From WJJR01 sp964440935 (lineage in GTDB: Bacteria; Zixibacteria; MSB-5A5; WJJR01): a DNA stretch of 64,000 nt. The notes under the pieces were generated by a model. It worked only from the letters and a program-made list of their open reading frames with translations, ran no database searches and was not told where the DNA came from. Every line of letters begins with the position of its first letter. The stretch's first letter is position 1. This document shows, piece after piece, positions 20,026 through 29,054 of the stretch. The stretch is from contig CAYTTY010000010.1 of the NCBI GenBank assembly GCA_964440935.1, forward strand, positions 1-64,000, in the 5' to 3' direction. The translations under genes and the position numbers were made by a program.

Positions 20026-20514
20026 ATGGGTACGCGTTCACCGTTAATAGCCGTGTGCGGAGCTGGAGAACCATCAGCCGAGGCTATGGCGCTTGCCGAA
20101 ACAGTAGGGAAGGCGTTGGCCGAACGTGGAGCGGTCGTTCTGTGCGGCGGGTTGGGTGGGGTGATGGAAGCGTGTTGCCGAGGCGCCAAGAGTGCCGGTG
20201 GTCTGACCGTCGGCATTGTACCGGGAACAGAGACGTCACGCGCCAATGCACATGTCGACGTGCCCATTGCCAGCGGCATGTCACACGGACGGAACGCCAT
20301 CATCATTCACAGCGCCGATGCGGTGATCGCTCTGCCAGGGGGCTATGGAACGCTCTCAGAGATCGCCCTGGCATTGGCCGACGGCAAGACCGTGATCACG
20401 CTGGGTGACACGTGGGACATTCCCGGGGCCATCCACTTCGATTCAGTCACAATAGCCGTGGAGCAGGCACTCGCCGCCGCGGCCAACCAGGGACACTTGG
20501 AGCGTTCAGAATGA
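20026..20514 (+). CDS. LOG-family protein (TIGR00725-like, lysine-decarboxylase-fold)
   Basis: 162 residues with a Rossmann-like fold. The family motifs are GGLGGVMEA (about 41-49) and PGGYGTLSE (about 104-112), which bind a nucleotide phosphate in LOG/YgdH-type phosphoribohydrolases. It matches the short TIGR00725 subgroup, whose substrate is not established. The stop overlaps the start of the acylphosphatase gene by four bases (ATGA), so the two are co-translated. No strong ribosome-binding site is visible, so the start is the least certain part. Confidence 0.82.
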   Translation: MGTRSPLIAVCGAGEPSAEAMALAETVGKALAERGAVVLCGGLGGVMEACCRGAKSAGGLTVGIVPGTETSRANAHVDVPIASGMSHGRNAIIIHSADAVIALPGGYGTLSEIALALADGKTVITLGDTWDIPGAIHFDSVTIAVEQALAAAANQGHLERSE

Positions 20515-20783
20515 GTCGTTTACAGGTACAGTTGAAGGGAGTCGTTCAGGGTGTCGGGTACCGATATCACATTTCCCGTCGCGCGAATGACATGGGTGTG
20601 ACCGGATGGGTGAAGAATCGTGCTGATGGATCAGTCGAGATTGAAGCTGTGGGCGATCGATCTGCGCTGGAGGAGTTTCTCAATTATGCTCGCATCGGTC
20701 CCGCCGGAGCACATGTTGAAGATGTCTCGGTGAAGTGGCACGAGGACGAACCTGGTTATTCGAGCTTTGACATACGTTTCTGA
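20511..20783 (+). CDS. acyP: acylphosphatase
   Basis: 90 residues, the normal length of the family. The phosphate-binding loop is VVQGVGYR with the catalytic Arg, and GWVKNRADG holds the catalytic Asn. It hydrolyses acyl phosphates in the cytoplasm. The start at 20511 is set by homology (MSRLQVQLKGVVQG) and by the four-base overlap with the upstream LOG-like gene; the longer frame upstream is an artefact. apt follows after 31 bases. Confidence 0.95.
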   Translation: MSRLQVQLKGVVQGVGYRYHISRRANDMGVTGWVKNRADGSVEIEAVGDRSALEEFLNYARIGPAGAHVEDVSVKWHEDEPGYSSFDIRF

Positions 20784-20814
20784 TTGATCACACTATTGCA
20801 CCCACGAGGTCGTC

Positions 20815-21345
20815 ATGTCTCACGATGCATTGAAAAAGAAGATTCGAGATATTTCGGATTTCCCCGAGAAGGGGATCATTTTTCGCGATATCACGACGTT
20901 GCTCCGCGATAAGGGGGCGTTTCGCGAGGTCATCAGCATTCTGCTTGATCGATACCGCGACCGCGCCATCGACGCTGTCGCTGCCGTGGAGGCTCGGGGA
21001 TTCATCTTTGGCGGGGCGCTGGCCAGTTCACTGAATGTCGGATTTATCCCAATTCGGAAGCCGGGGAAGCTCCCATCGGAAACGGTAGCTGAAACCTATG
21101 CTTTAGAATACGGAACCGATTCCGTTGAAATGCATCGCGATGCACTGAGGGCCAATCAGAAGATCTTGCTGGTTGACGATGTTATCGCGACCGGCGGAAC
21201 GCTCGCTGCGGCCAGCCGGTTGATCAGGAAAGCTGAAGGCGAGGTCTTTGGCATCGCTGCAGTCGTTGAGCTGTTGTATCTCAATGGACGGCAGCAGCTA
21301 AGCGAGTACGACGTGTTCTCGATTGTGAAATACGAGGGTGAATGA
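20815..21345 (+). CDS. apt: adenine phosphoribosyltransferase
   Basis: 176 residues, typical of Apt. The PRPP-binding motif is ILLVDDVIATGGTLAAA (about 119-135), and the N-terminal flexible region I-R-D-I-S-D-F-P-E-K-G-I-I-F-R-D is characteristic. It converts adenine and PRPP to AMP. It is probably in one transcript with the LOG-like and acylphosphatase genes. Confidence 0.96.
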   Translation: MSHDALKKKIRDISDFPEKGIIFRDITTLLRDKGAFREVISILLDRYRDRAIDAVAAVEARGFIFGGALASSLNVGFIPIRKPGKLPSETVAETYALEYGTDSVEMHRDALRANQKILLVDDVIATGGTLAAASRLIRKAEGEVFGIAAVVELLYLNGRQQLSEYDVFSIVKYEGE

Positions 21346-21361
21346 ATCGATGCGACCGAAT

Positions 21362-21436
21362 GCCCCCGTAGCTCAGGATGGATAGAGCAGCGGTTTCCTA
21401 AACCGCGTGCCGGCGGTTCGAGTCCGCCCGGGGGTA
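21362..21436 (+). tRNA. tRNA-Arg (anticodon CCT)
   Basis: A complete cloverleaf can be drawn: acceptor GCCCCCG with CGGGGGT (first pair G-U), D stem GCTC/GAGC, anticodon stem GCGGT/ACCGC with loop TTCCTAA, a five-base variable loop, and T stem GGCGG/CCGCC with loop TTCGAGT. Anticodon CCT reads AGG (Arg). The discriminator is A at 21436, and CCA is not encoded. Confidence 0.95.
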
Positions 21437-21551
21437 TGTATTCTTGTCACGGTATTCACAACGTCAAGCTGGACCCCACGATACATCTCGGACTTTTCTC
21501 TCACCTTCTTTAGATCCTCGTTGTCTACCAACAATTTGTAGTAACTGACCC

Positions 21552-21579
21552 TTGTTAAGAAGTCAAAATTAGTTATCTT
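21552..21579 (+). promoter_or_regulatory. possible sigma-70 type promoter for the choice-of-anchor-B pair
   Basis: TTGTTA (21552-21557) and TATCTT (21574-21579) are separated by 16 bases in an AT-rich stretch about 70 bases before the ATG at 21648. Each box matches the consensus at four of six positions, so this is a weak call. Confidence 0.35.
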
Positions 21580-21647
21580 TACGGCGTCTGATCGGGGATT
21601 TTCACGCCGGCCGTCCGATCGCGGCCCAATGCCAATGAGGATGATCT

Positions 21648-23684
21648 ATGATGAAGTGTAGAACCGCAGCAATGCTGCTGACAGTTTGCTTCTTAAGCTC
21701 GAATGTCGTCAACGCCGTTGATTGCGACACGTTGCCGCCGCCGACTCCGGTAACGCTCGATAGCATCGGAACCTTCGCGTTTGATGATCACGGGGGATCG
21801 GATTGCTGGGGATGGGAAGGACCCGATGGCACCGAGTACGCCATCATGGGCACGATTGACGGTGTATCGTTTGTCAATGCGACGACATTGGAGGTGATCC
21901 AGACGGTGCCGGGGCCGACCGGCAGTATCTGCGGCTTTGTTTCGTGGCGCGACATGGTCACGTACGACCATTACTGCCTGTGCGTCTCGGAGTGCACCGG
22001 AGTAAATGAAGGCATGATGGTCATCGATATGCAGTACCTCCCCGACAGTGTCCATTTCGTGACGAACTACTTCACACCCGGCAATGAGCGGTCACACAAC
22101 ATGGCCGTCGACACCGCAAGAGGATATGCCTACGTCATGAATGCCGGCAGCAACGGCATTCGGATTATCAGTCTCGCCGATCCGGAGACGCCCGTCGACG
22201 TTGGCTTTATCTCAACCGGCGAGTTGCATGACCTGTACGCGCGCAATGACACAGTGTGGGTCGCCGAAGGGAACCAGCATTCGTTTTCTATTTGGGACGT
22301 GTCCAACAAGTCGGTTCCCATCCGGTTGGTGCAGGTCGGCATTCCCGATGCCGGGTATGTTCACAACATTTGGCCAACGCTTGATGGCAAGCACTGTGTG
22401 ACCACAGAGGAAACAGCGGATCAGACGATCAAAGTGTGGGATATATCTGATTTGAATAACGTGCAACTGGTATCGGATTTCCTGGCGCCGAGTAACCTGG
22501 CGCACAACGCGCAGGTAATCGGAAATTACGTTGTGATGTCACATTACACCTCGGGTGTGCGTGTTGTCGATATCTCCGAACCGGAGTGTCCGCGCGAGGT
22601 GGCGTTCTTCGACACCTATCCGGCGTCGGAGAACTCCGCGTTCGATGGCGCGTGGGGCGCGTTTCCATTTACCAATAGTGGCAAGATTTACGGTTCCAAT
22701 ACCGACGGGCGTCTTTTTGTTCTTCAGTCCGATCTCCAGATTCTCGATTTCGTTGCGGGACCGATTGTTGGTGAGCCGCCGCTGACGGTGAATTTCGATG
22801 ACGCCAGCTATGCGCCGATTACCGAGTGGAGTTGGGCCTTCGGTGATGGCGATGGAGCGTCCGGACCGAGTCCCGAACATACGTACACAACACCGGGTGT
22901 GTATGATGTCGACATGACTGTTACCATCGACGGGTCTCCGGTGGTTGTCTCGAAACCGGGTGTGGTGGCCGTTATTTCCGATACGGTCAAAGCATTCGAT
23001 ACAACGTTCCAGGCCGATCAGGTGGCGATCTGGGATTTGTACATGACCAACAACGTGCCAATCGATGAGATTCTGCTGCCGATCAAAATGACGAATGTCC
23101 CCGACGTGATGTACCTTGATTCAATCAGTTTTCTCGGGACCCGGCTGGAATACTTCGAGAAGAAACAGACACTGGTGGACAACCGGTTCAATGGACAGAT
23201 GGTCATTCGTCGCGTCGCAGACAATGGCGGTGGCGCACCGGCGCTCGCGCCCGGAACGGGCATCATTGCCAGGGCGTTTGTTCGCACACGCGACACCGCC
23301 GCACCGGGCGATACCGTACACTTCGGTATCGAGCCGATTGTGCAATTCGACTTGGAGTGCATCACTTTTGGCACCGCATTTAAGCCCGAGTTCAACGGTG
23401 CGACGATGTCCGTCACGGTATGTCAGTGTGGTTCTCATGGTGACATCATCGATGATGACGTGCTCGACGCCGTTGATCTGAACGCATTGATCGACTATGT
23501 GTTCTTCAACGCGCCGCAACCGATTCAGGATGCCAATTGCCCGCACATTGATCGCGGTGATGTCAACTGCGACGGAGTCGACGATGCGGTCGATTTGAAC
23601 GCTCTCATACAAACGATCTTTTTCAATGGCCCCGATCCGTGCGATCCGTGCTCCTGCACAACGTATCCATCGGTGTGTCCGTAA
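21648..23684 (+). CDS. choice-of-anchor-B family secreted protein with PKD, cohesin-like and dockerin modules (copy 1)
   Basis: 678 residues. The signal peptide ends near residue 23 (V-V-N-A). An LVIVD-type propeller of the choice-of-anchor-B family (about 40-360) carries repeated phrases such as GTEYAIMGT, MMVIDMQYLPDS and SIWDVSN. A PKD domain (about 370-445; W-A-F-G-D-G-D) is followed by a cohesin-like beta-sandwich (about 450-595) with D-S-I-S-F-L-G-T-R-L-E-Y-F. A dockerin-like pair (LDAVDLN, DDAVDLN) ends the chain. GAGGATGATCT precedes the ATG. The product is probably extracellular. It is a clear tandem paralogue of the next gene, 50 bases away. Confidence 0.9.
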   Translation: MMKCRTAAMLLTVCFLSSNVVNAVDCDTLPPPTPVTLDSIGTFAFDDHGGSDCWGWEGPDGTEYAIMGTIDGVSFVNATTLEVIQTVPGPTGSICGFVSWRDMVTYDHYCLCVSECTGVNEGMMVIDMQYLPDSVHFVTNYFTPGNERSHNMAVDTARGYAYVMNAGSNGIRIISLADPETPVDVGFISTGELHDLYARNDTVWVAEGNQHSFSIWDVSNKSVPIRLVQVGIPDAGYVHNIWPTLDGKHCVTTEETADQTIKVWDISDLNNVQLVSDFLAPSNLAHNAQVIGNYVVMSHYTSGVRVVDISEPECPREVAFFDTYPASENSAFDGAWGAFPFTNSGKIYGSNTDGRLFVLQSDLQILDFVAGPIVGEPPLTVNFDDASYAPITEWSWAFGDGDGASGPSPEHTYTTPGVYDVDMTVTIDGSPVVVSKPGVVAVISDTVKAFDTTFQADQVAIWDLYMTNNVPIDEILLPIKMTNVPDVMYLDSISFLGTRLEYFEKKQTLVDNRFNGQMVIRRVADNGGGAPALAPGTGIIARAFVRTRDTAAPGDTVHFGIEPIVQFDLECITFGTAFKPEFNGATMSVTVCQCGSHGDIIDDDVLDAVDLNALIDYVFFNAPQPIQDANCPHIDRGDVNCDGVDDAVDLNALIQTIFFNGPDPCDPCSCTTYPSVCP

Positions 23685-23734
23685 GCGTAACGATTCATGA
23701 AGACATTGTCGCATTCACACAATGGGGAAGACAG

Positions 23735-25777
23735 ATGTCAACGATAGGTCGAGCACTTGTAATTTGTATCTTGGTTCTAACTGCGATGAACACACCGGCA
23801 TGGGCTACGGATTGCGGAACGTTGCCCCCGGTCACTCCGGTCACACTGGACAGCCTGCACACATTTCAGTTCACGGATTTCGGCGGTTCTGACTGCTGGG
23901 GCTGGCAAGGGCCCGATGGCACCGAATACGCGATCATGGGCATTGCCGAGGGCGTGGCGTTCGTCAATGTGGCGACACTTCAGTTCATCCAAACGGTGCC
24001 CGGTCCGGTGTCGGGGTGCAGCAGCATTCGGTGGCGGGATATGGTGACGTACGACCACTACTGTTACTGCGTGTCCGAATGCACCGGTACCAACGAAGGA
24101 TTAATGGTCATCGACATGCAATACCTGCCGGACAGTGTGCACCTGGTGACAGCGTATGCGCCGAGCGGTGATCATACATCGCACAATGTGACGATCGACA
24201 CCGCGACGGGATTCGCGTACGCCGTCGAGCGAAACGCGGGCGGTTTCCGCATTATTGATTTGACGAACCCGGAAGCACCGGTCGATATCGGAAGTGTTGC
24301 CACCGGCAATTTGCACGACATGTTTGCCCGGAATGACACTGTTTGGGCGGCCGAGGGCAGTCTCGGATCGTTTTCGATCTGGGATGTGACCAACAAATCC
24401 AATCCGCAGTTGCTGTCGCGATTCGAACCGCCATCCGCCGGCTATGCTCACAACATTTGGCCGACCGCTGACGGCCGGTACGCGATGACGACCGAAGAAA
24501 CGCCGAACAAAACGATCAAAGTATGGGATACGCAGGATTTGGGGAATGTCCAACTTGTTGGAGAGATTCTGGGCGCGAGCGGTCTGGCCCATAACGCGCA
24601 GGTGTTCTCAGACTATATCGTGAGTTCTCACTACGAGACCGGTCTGCACGTGGTCGACATCAGTGTTCCCGATTGCCCCCGTGAAGCCGGTGTGTTCGAC
24701 ACCTATCTGCCCAGTGAGAACGCCAGTTTCAACGGTGCCTGGGGTGCGTTTCCCTACACAACGACTGGCAAGATCTATGTGTCTAATGACGATGGACGGT
24801 TGTTCATTCTGCAATCCAATATTGAAGGCGTCAGCTTTACGGCAACACCGCTGACCGGCGACGTACCCCTAACGGTCGATTTCATTGATCAGACCATCGG
24901 TGATGTCGATTCATGGCTCTGGGATTTTGGCGATGGGGATACATCCACTGTACAGAATCCGCAGCACGAGTATACACAGCCCGGACAGTTTGATGTCACG
25001 TTAACCGTCACCGAAGATGGCGAGGAGTCATCACGGATTCGCACCGATTATGTTATGGTGCTTGCGGAGACGCTGAAAGTCGCCGACCTGTCGGTTCAGG
25101 CGGACACGCCCTTTGTATGGGACATCACGATGGAGAATCACGTACCGGTGAGTGAGGTCATTCTTCCGGTGTCCATTACCAATGTGATCGAGGTGGCGGT
25201 GCTCGATTCGATCAGTTTCGTCGGCACGCGGCTCGATTACTTTGAGTCAACACAGACACTCTTCAACAACAAGTTCGACGGCCAATTGGCACTTCGCCGC
25301 CGGGCCAATGCCGGTGGTGGTTCGCCGCCACTGTCGCCGGGTGACGGTGTCATTGCGAAGGTGTACATGCGGACCCGTGACATCGCCAATCCCGGCGACA
25401 CGGCGCACATGTCGTTTCCGATGTTGGGTGGTTGGAGCCTGCTGGCGACATCGGGATCGACTGATTTCGCCCCAAAGGTCCAGAGTGGTACGATGACGAT
25501 CGGGGAGCCACCGTGTGATTGCGCAGAGCACGGTGATGTCGCGGACGATGGTGCTCTCGATGCGGTCGACTTGAACGCACTGATCGATCACGTGTTCTTT
25601 AACGCTCCGCAGCCGATCACCGACCCGACATGTGTGCATACCGATCGCGGCGATGTCAATTGCGATGGCGTGAATGATGCAGTGGATATCAATGACATCA
25701 TCAACACGATCTTCTTCAATGGCCCCGCACCATGTGACCCGTGTGCGTGTGCAGCCTATCCGTCTGATTGCCCGTAG
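23735..25777 (+). CDS. choice-of-anchor-B family secreted protein with PKD, cohesin-like and dockerin modules (copy 2)
   Basis: 680 residues from the ATG at 23735, chosen over the ATG at 23639 because GGGGAAG lies just upstream and a signal peptide (MSTIGRALVICILVL ... AWA) begins there. The layout is the same as in the upstream gene: LVIVD propeller, PKD domain (WLWDFGDGD), cohesin-like domain (DSISFVGTRLDYFES) and dockerin (LDAVDLN, NDAVDIN). Blocks such as WRDMVTYDHYC and MVIDMQYLPDSVH are identical in both copies, so this is a tandem duplication. A strong terminator follows, so the two probably form one transcription unit. Confidence 0.9.
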   Translation: MSTIGRALVICILVLTAMNTPAWATDCGTLPPVTPVTLDSLHTFQFTDFGGSDCWGWQGPDGTEYAIMGIAEGVAFVNVATLQFIQTVPGPVSGCSSIRWRDMVTYDHYCYCVSECTGTNEGLMVIDMQYLPDSVHLVTAYAPSGDHTSHNVTIDTATGFAYAVERNAGGFRIIDLTNPEAPVDIGSVATGNLHDMFARNDTVWAAEGSLGSFSIWDVTNKSNPQLLSRFEPPSAGYAHNIWPTADGRYAMTTEETPNKTIKVWDTQDLGNVQLVGEILGASGLAHNAQVFSDYIVSSHYETGLHVVDISVPDCPREAGVFDTYLPSENASFNGAWGAFPYTTTGKIYVSNDDGRLFILQSNIEGVSFTATPLTGDVPLTVDFIDQTIGDVDSWLWDFGDGDTSTVQNPQHEYTQPGQFDVTLTVTEDGEESSRIRTDYVMVLAETLKVADLSVQADTPFVWDITMENHVPVSEVILPVSITNVIEVAVLDSISFVGTRLDYFESTQTLFNNKFDGQLALRRRANAGGGSPPLSPGDGVIAKVYMRTRDIANPGDTAHMSFPMLGGWSLLATSGSTDFAPKVQSGTMTIGEPPCDCAEHGDVADDGALDAVDLNALIDHVFFNAPQPITDPTCVHTDRGDVNCDGVNDAVDINDIINTIFFNGPAPCDPCACAAYPSDCP

Positions 25778-25804
25778 GTGATCTGTCCAATGCAATGTCG
25801 TCAG

Positions 25805-25841
25805 GCGCCCTGAAGATGTACTTCAGGGCGCTTTTGATTTT
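25805..25841 (+). terminator. intrinsic terminator after the choice-of-anchor-B pair
   Basis: A perfect 11-base-pair stem (25805-25815 with 25821-25831), a five-base loop, then TTTTGATTTT. It lies 27 bases after the stop at 25777. Confidence 0.88.
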
Positions 25842-25908
25842 GCAATGTTCACATTGCATCAGGAGACGATTGCCGATATGTTGCCGCCTTCATCCGGGAA
25901 TCGTAGCT

Positions 25909-26850
25909 ATGGGAAATCACCGTATCATCTCACTCATTGCCAGCAGTACGGAAATCGCCGCCGCATTGGGATTTGCCGATAGCTTGGTAGGCCGGTCTCA
26001 CGAATGCGATTTCCCTCCGGCAGTTCAAAGGCTCCCGGTTGTGACCCAGCCAACATTCCCCACAGCGGCCTCGAGCGGCGAGATTGACAAGAGCATCAAG
26101 TCGTTGATAAAAAAGGGGTTAGCTGTCTATTCGGTTGATGCGGATCTGTTGCGGTCGCTGAAGCCATCCGTCGTTATCACGCAAACTCAGTGTGAGGTCT
26201 GTGCGGTAAGCCTGAGTGAAGTCGAACGGGCGATCTGTGAGTGGATTGATTCGCGTCCGGAAATCGTCAGTTTGGAGCCCAACTGCCTCGCCGACGTTTG
26301 GTCGGATATTCGTCGCGTTGCGTCCGCACTGGACGCCCAGGAAGACGGCGAGGTGCTGATCCGAAGTCTGCAAGATCGAGTGAATGCGATCAGCGGCCGG
26401 GTGGACGACTCATTGCCGCCACTGACGTTGGTCAGTATTGAATGGATCGACCCGCTCATGACTGCCGGCAATTGGATGCCGGAGTTAGTAGAGATTGCCG
26501 GTGCGCGCAATCTTCTCAGCACGGCTGGCGAGCATTCACCCTGGATGACATGGGAGGACTTGATCGCGGTCGACCCCGATGTGCTTCTCATTTCCCCTTG
26601 TGGCTTCACCATTGAACAGACGCGACGGGACATGCATCGCCTGACTAACCGTCCCGGCTGGGACTCATTGAAGGCCGTTCAAACGGGGCGTGTCTTTCTC
26701 GCCGACGGGAATCAGTTCTTCCACCGTCCGGGTCCGAGACTGGTGGAGTCACTTGAGATCTTGGCGGAAATGCTATATCCCAGGATATTCGATTTCGGCC
26801 ATCGAAGAGATGGCTGGGAGCCGTTCAACTCGAACGGAGACCCATCATAG
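25909..26850 (+). CDS. cobalamin-binding protein (BtuF-like fold, no signal peptide)
   Basis: 313 residues from the ATG at 25909, which begins the conserved family start RIISLIASSTEIAAALGF. Upstream codons of the longer frame run through the terminator region and are discarded. The helical-backbone substrate-binding fold (PF01497) shows VGRSHECDFPP, TQTQCEVCAVS and SPCGFTIEQT, hallmarks of the stand-alone cobalamin-binding family. There is no signal peptide or lipobox, so the protein looks cytoplasmic, as is usual for this subgroup. No BtuC/D transporter or B12 riboswitch lies nearby. The YbjQ gene follows after 11 bases. Confidence 0.85.
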   Translation: MGNHRIISLIASSTEIAAALGFADSLVGRSHECDFPPAVQRLPVVTQPTFPTAASSGEIDKSIKSLIKKGLAVYSVDADLLRSLKPSVVITQTQCEVCAVSLSEVERAICEWIDSRPEIVSLEPNCLADVWSDIRRVASALDAQEDGEVLIRSLQDRVNAISGRVDDSLPPLTLVSIEWIDPLMTAGNWMPELVEIAGARNLLSTAGEHSPWMTWEDLIAVDPDVLLISPCGFTIEQTRRDMHRLTNRPGWDSLKAVQTGRVFLADGNQFFHRPGPRLVESLEILAEMLYPRIFDFGHRRDGWEPFNSNGDPS

Positions 26851-26861
26851 GAGGACCAACG

Positions 26862-27176
26862 ATGCTGATTCTGACCACACCGACGATCGAGGGCAAGACG
26901 ATCGTCAAATATCACGGTCTCGTGAGCGGACAGGCGATCATGGGCGCGAATCTGTTCAAAGATCTGTTTGCGCGCGTTCGCGATGTTGTCGGTGGCCGAT
27001 CCGCCTCGTACGAACAGGAGCTACGGCGGGCCAAGGACCTTGCCATGAAGGAGATGGCTGACGAATGCATGTCGCTGGGCGGCAACGCCATTGTCGGTGT
27101 CGATCTCGATTTCGAGACCATCGGGGAGAGCATGCTCATGGTATCGGCCAGCGGAACTGCGGTGAGTTGTCAGTGA
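26862..27176 (+). CDS. YbjQ/UPF0145 family protein
   Basis: 104 residues, the usual length. Family features are the start LTTPTIEGKTIVKYHGLVSG, the central A-x-x-L-G-G-N-A-I-V-G-V-D segment and the end G-E-S-M-L-M-V-S-A-S-G-T-A-V. The family forms pentameric rings; its function is unknown. A good AGGAGG precedes the ATG. It follows the cobalamin-binding gene by 11 bases. Confidence 0.93.
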   Translation: MLILTTPTIEGKTIVKYHGLVSGQAIMGANLFKDLFARVRDVVGGRSASYEQELRRAKDLAMKEMADECMSLGGNAIVGVDLDFETIGESMLMVSASGTAVSCQ

Positions 27177-27534
27177 CCGAGGGGCGTCTCGGATAGCCCG
27201 TTTCTTCACCGCATAGGTGCGGCCCGTCGCCGCACCGGTCCGGCTGAGAGGCAGGCCTACGCGAGGTTAGGATGCTCTTGTTTATTGGGTTGCGTCGTGT
27301 GGTACAAACTCAGCTTAGAACATTCTCTCTAGGCCCGGGGGCGATATCGGACATTATGGCATGGGTTTTCAATGATGCGGTTTGTCCGGAAAGATCGGAG
27401 ATCGCGATATTCCAAGCAGATCTTGAAGGGTTTTGTCATTTTGCGCCGCGACCGCTGTTGCATTCGTTCCCCCCAGGGGCTTGATTGAGGACCTTATTAA
27501 TGCGCCATTCTCCAAGGAGGAGGCAGACGAATCC
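27177..27534. other. intergenic region with a strong hairpin upstream of pntA
   Basis: 358 bases without a convincing gene. A perfect eight-base-pair stem (27216-27223 with 27229-27236, five-base loop) lies 40 bases after the YbjQ stop but lacks a T-run. The remainder should hold the promoter of the transhydrogenase operon; no clear boxes were found. Confidence 0.45.
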
Positions 27535-28716
27535 ATGGCTGAACAACAAGCAACGCTGAATGTAGGCATTCCGAAGGAAACGTTTCCCGGCGAGACGCGG
27601 GTGGCGGTCGCCCCCAATGTGCTGGCAGCGCTCAAAAAGAGCGGATGCCATGTTTTATTGGAGTCGGGTGCAGGAGTAGATGCCGGTTTCCCCGATTCGG
27701 AATATACCGATAAGGGGGCGGAGATCGCCACCGATCGCAAGCAACTCTTTGAGCGCAGCGAGATCATTCTTCAAGTCCGTGGTCTCGGCACTAACCCGCA
27801 AGAAGGCGAAGCCGATCTGTCGCTGTTCCGAAAGGGGCAGACGACCATCTCATTGCTTAATCCATTGGGCGAGCCGAAACTCGCGGAGAAGTTGGCGCAA
27901 ACCGGTGTCACGGCCCTCTCGATGGAGTTGATGCCGCGCATCACGCGCGCGCAAACCATGGACGCGTTGTCCTCAATGGCGACGATTGCCGGTTACAAGG
28001 CCGTTCTATTGGCGGCTGACGCATTGCCGCGCATGTTCCCGATGTTCATGACAGCGGCGGGGACCGTCGCGGCGGCGCATGTGCTCGTAGTTGGTGCGGG
28101 TGTGGCCGGGTTGCAGGCGATTGCCACCGCGAAACGTCTGGGAGCGGTCGTGCAAGCGTATGATATCCGTCCCGCGGTCAAAGAGCAGGTCCAGAGCCTC
28201 GGCGCCAAGTTTGTCCGTCTCGAACTGGACACCGAGTCGGCCGAGGATAAGGGTGGATACGCCAAGGCAATGGATGAAGACTTCTATAAGCGCCAGCGTG
28301 CCTTGATGGCCAAAGTGGTCGCCAACAACGATGTGGTGATCACCACCGCCGCCGTGCCGGGAAAGCAGGCGCCGGTTCTCATCACGCAGGACATGGTCGA
28401 GGGGATGGCGCCGGGATCGGTGATTGTTGATTTAGCGGCCGAGCAGGGTGGCAATTGCGAGCTGTCGAAATTGGGTGAGACGGTGACGCACAGCAATGTG
28501 AAAATCATCGGGCCGAAGAACGTGGCCTCATCGATTCCATACCACGCCAGCCAGATGTATGGCAAGAACATTCAGACATTCCTTTCGCATCTCGTGAAAG
28601 ACGGAGCGTTGAATCTGGATATGGAAGACGAAATCACACGGGAAACGTTGGTCGCTCGTGACGGCGCCGTTGTCCATCCGCGCGTCAAGGAAGCATTGGA
28701 ATCAATATCGTCATAG
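27535..28716 (+). CDS. pntAA: proton-translocating NAD(P)+ transhydrogenase, alpha subunit 1 (NAD(H)-binding)
   Basis: 393 residues from the ATG at 27535. A purine-rich AGGAGGAGG lies 11 bases upstream and the family N-terminus GIPKETFPGETRVAVAPN follows. It has the conserved RITRAQTMDALSSMATIAGY and the dinucleotide fold VLVVGAGVAGLQAIATAKRL. This is the cytoplasmic dI component of the split three-subunit enzyme (Rhodospirillum rubrum type), which couples hydride transfer between NADH and NADP+ to proton movement. It is the first gene of pntAA-pntAB-pntB. Confidence 0.95.
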   Translation: MAEQQATLNVGIPKETFPGETRVAVAPNVLAALKKSGCHVLLESGAGVDAGFPDSEYTDKGAEIATDRKQLFERSEIILQVRGLGTNPQEGEADLSLFRKGQTTISLLNPLGEPKLAEKLAQTGVTALSMELMPRITRAQTMDALSSMATIAGYKAVLLAADALPRMFPMFMTAAGTVAAAHVLVVGAGVAGLQAIATAKRLGAVVQAYDIRPAVKEQVQSLGAKFVRLELDTESAEDKGGYAKAMDEDFYKRQRALMAKVVANNDVVITTAAVPGKQAPVLITQDMVEGMAPGSVIVDLAAEQGGNCELSKLGETVTHSNVKIIGPKNVASSIPYHASQMYGKNIQTFLSHLVKDGALNLDMEDEITRETLVARDGAVVHPRVKEALESISS

Positions 28717-28766
28717 CGGTACACGGCATCAAATCGAACTCTCTGTGAAGGGGGATAGAGAATACA

Positions 28767-29051
28767 ATGGAAACTTTTGTTGTCGCACTCACGATTTTCA
28801 TCCTGGCGGTGTTCCTCGGGTTCGAGTTGATCACCAAGGTGCCGCCCACGCTGCACACCCCGTTGATGTCCGGATCGAATGCGATTTCGGGCATTACGAT
28901 TATTGGCGCCGTGTTGGCAGCCGGAACGCAGCACACACTACTCTCCAGTATTCTGGGAGTCACGGCGGTGGCAGTCGCGACGATCAACGTCGTTGGCGGC
29001 TTCGTCGTGACCAACCGAATGCTGCAAATGTTCAAGAAGAAAGGGAGATAG
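28767..29051 (+). CDS. pntAB: proton-translocating transhydrogenase, alpha subunit 2 (membrane)
   Basis: 94 residues with three membrane helices; matches the small dII subunit (FLGFELITKVPPTLHTPLMS, SNAISGITIIGA). Fifty bases separate it from pntAA and three from pntB. A GGGGGATAGAG sequence precedes the start. Confidence 0.95.
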   Translation: METFVVALTIFILAVFLGFELITKVPPTLHTPLMSGSNAISGITIIGAVLAAGTQHTLLSSILGVTAVAVATINVVGGFVVTNRMLQMFKKKGR

Positions 29052-29054
29052 GGC

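Noticed and set aside
27211..27275. CTGAGA-containing hairpin region reminiscent of a TPP riboswitch before pntA
   Set aside because: The conserved second half (the GAACCTGAT-type segment) is absent and the downstream genes are not thiamine genes.
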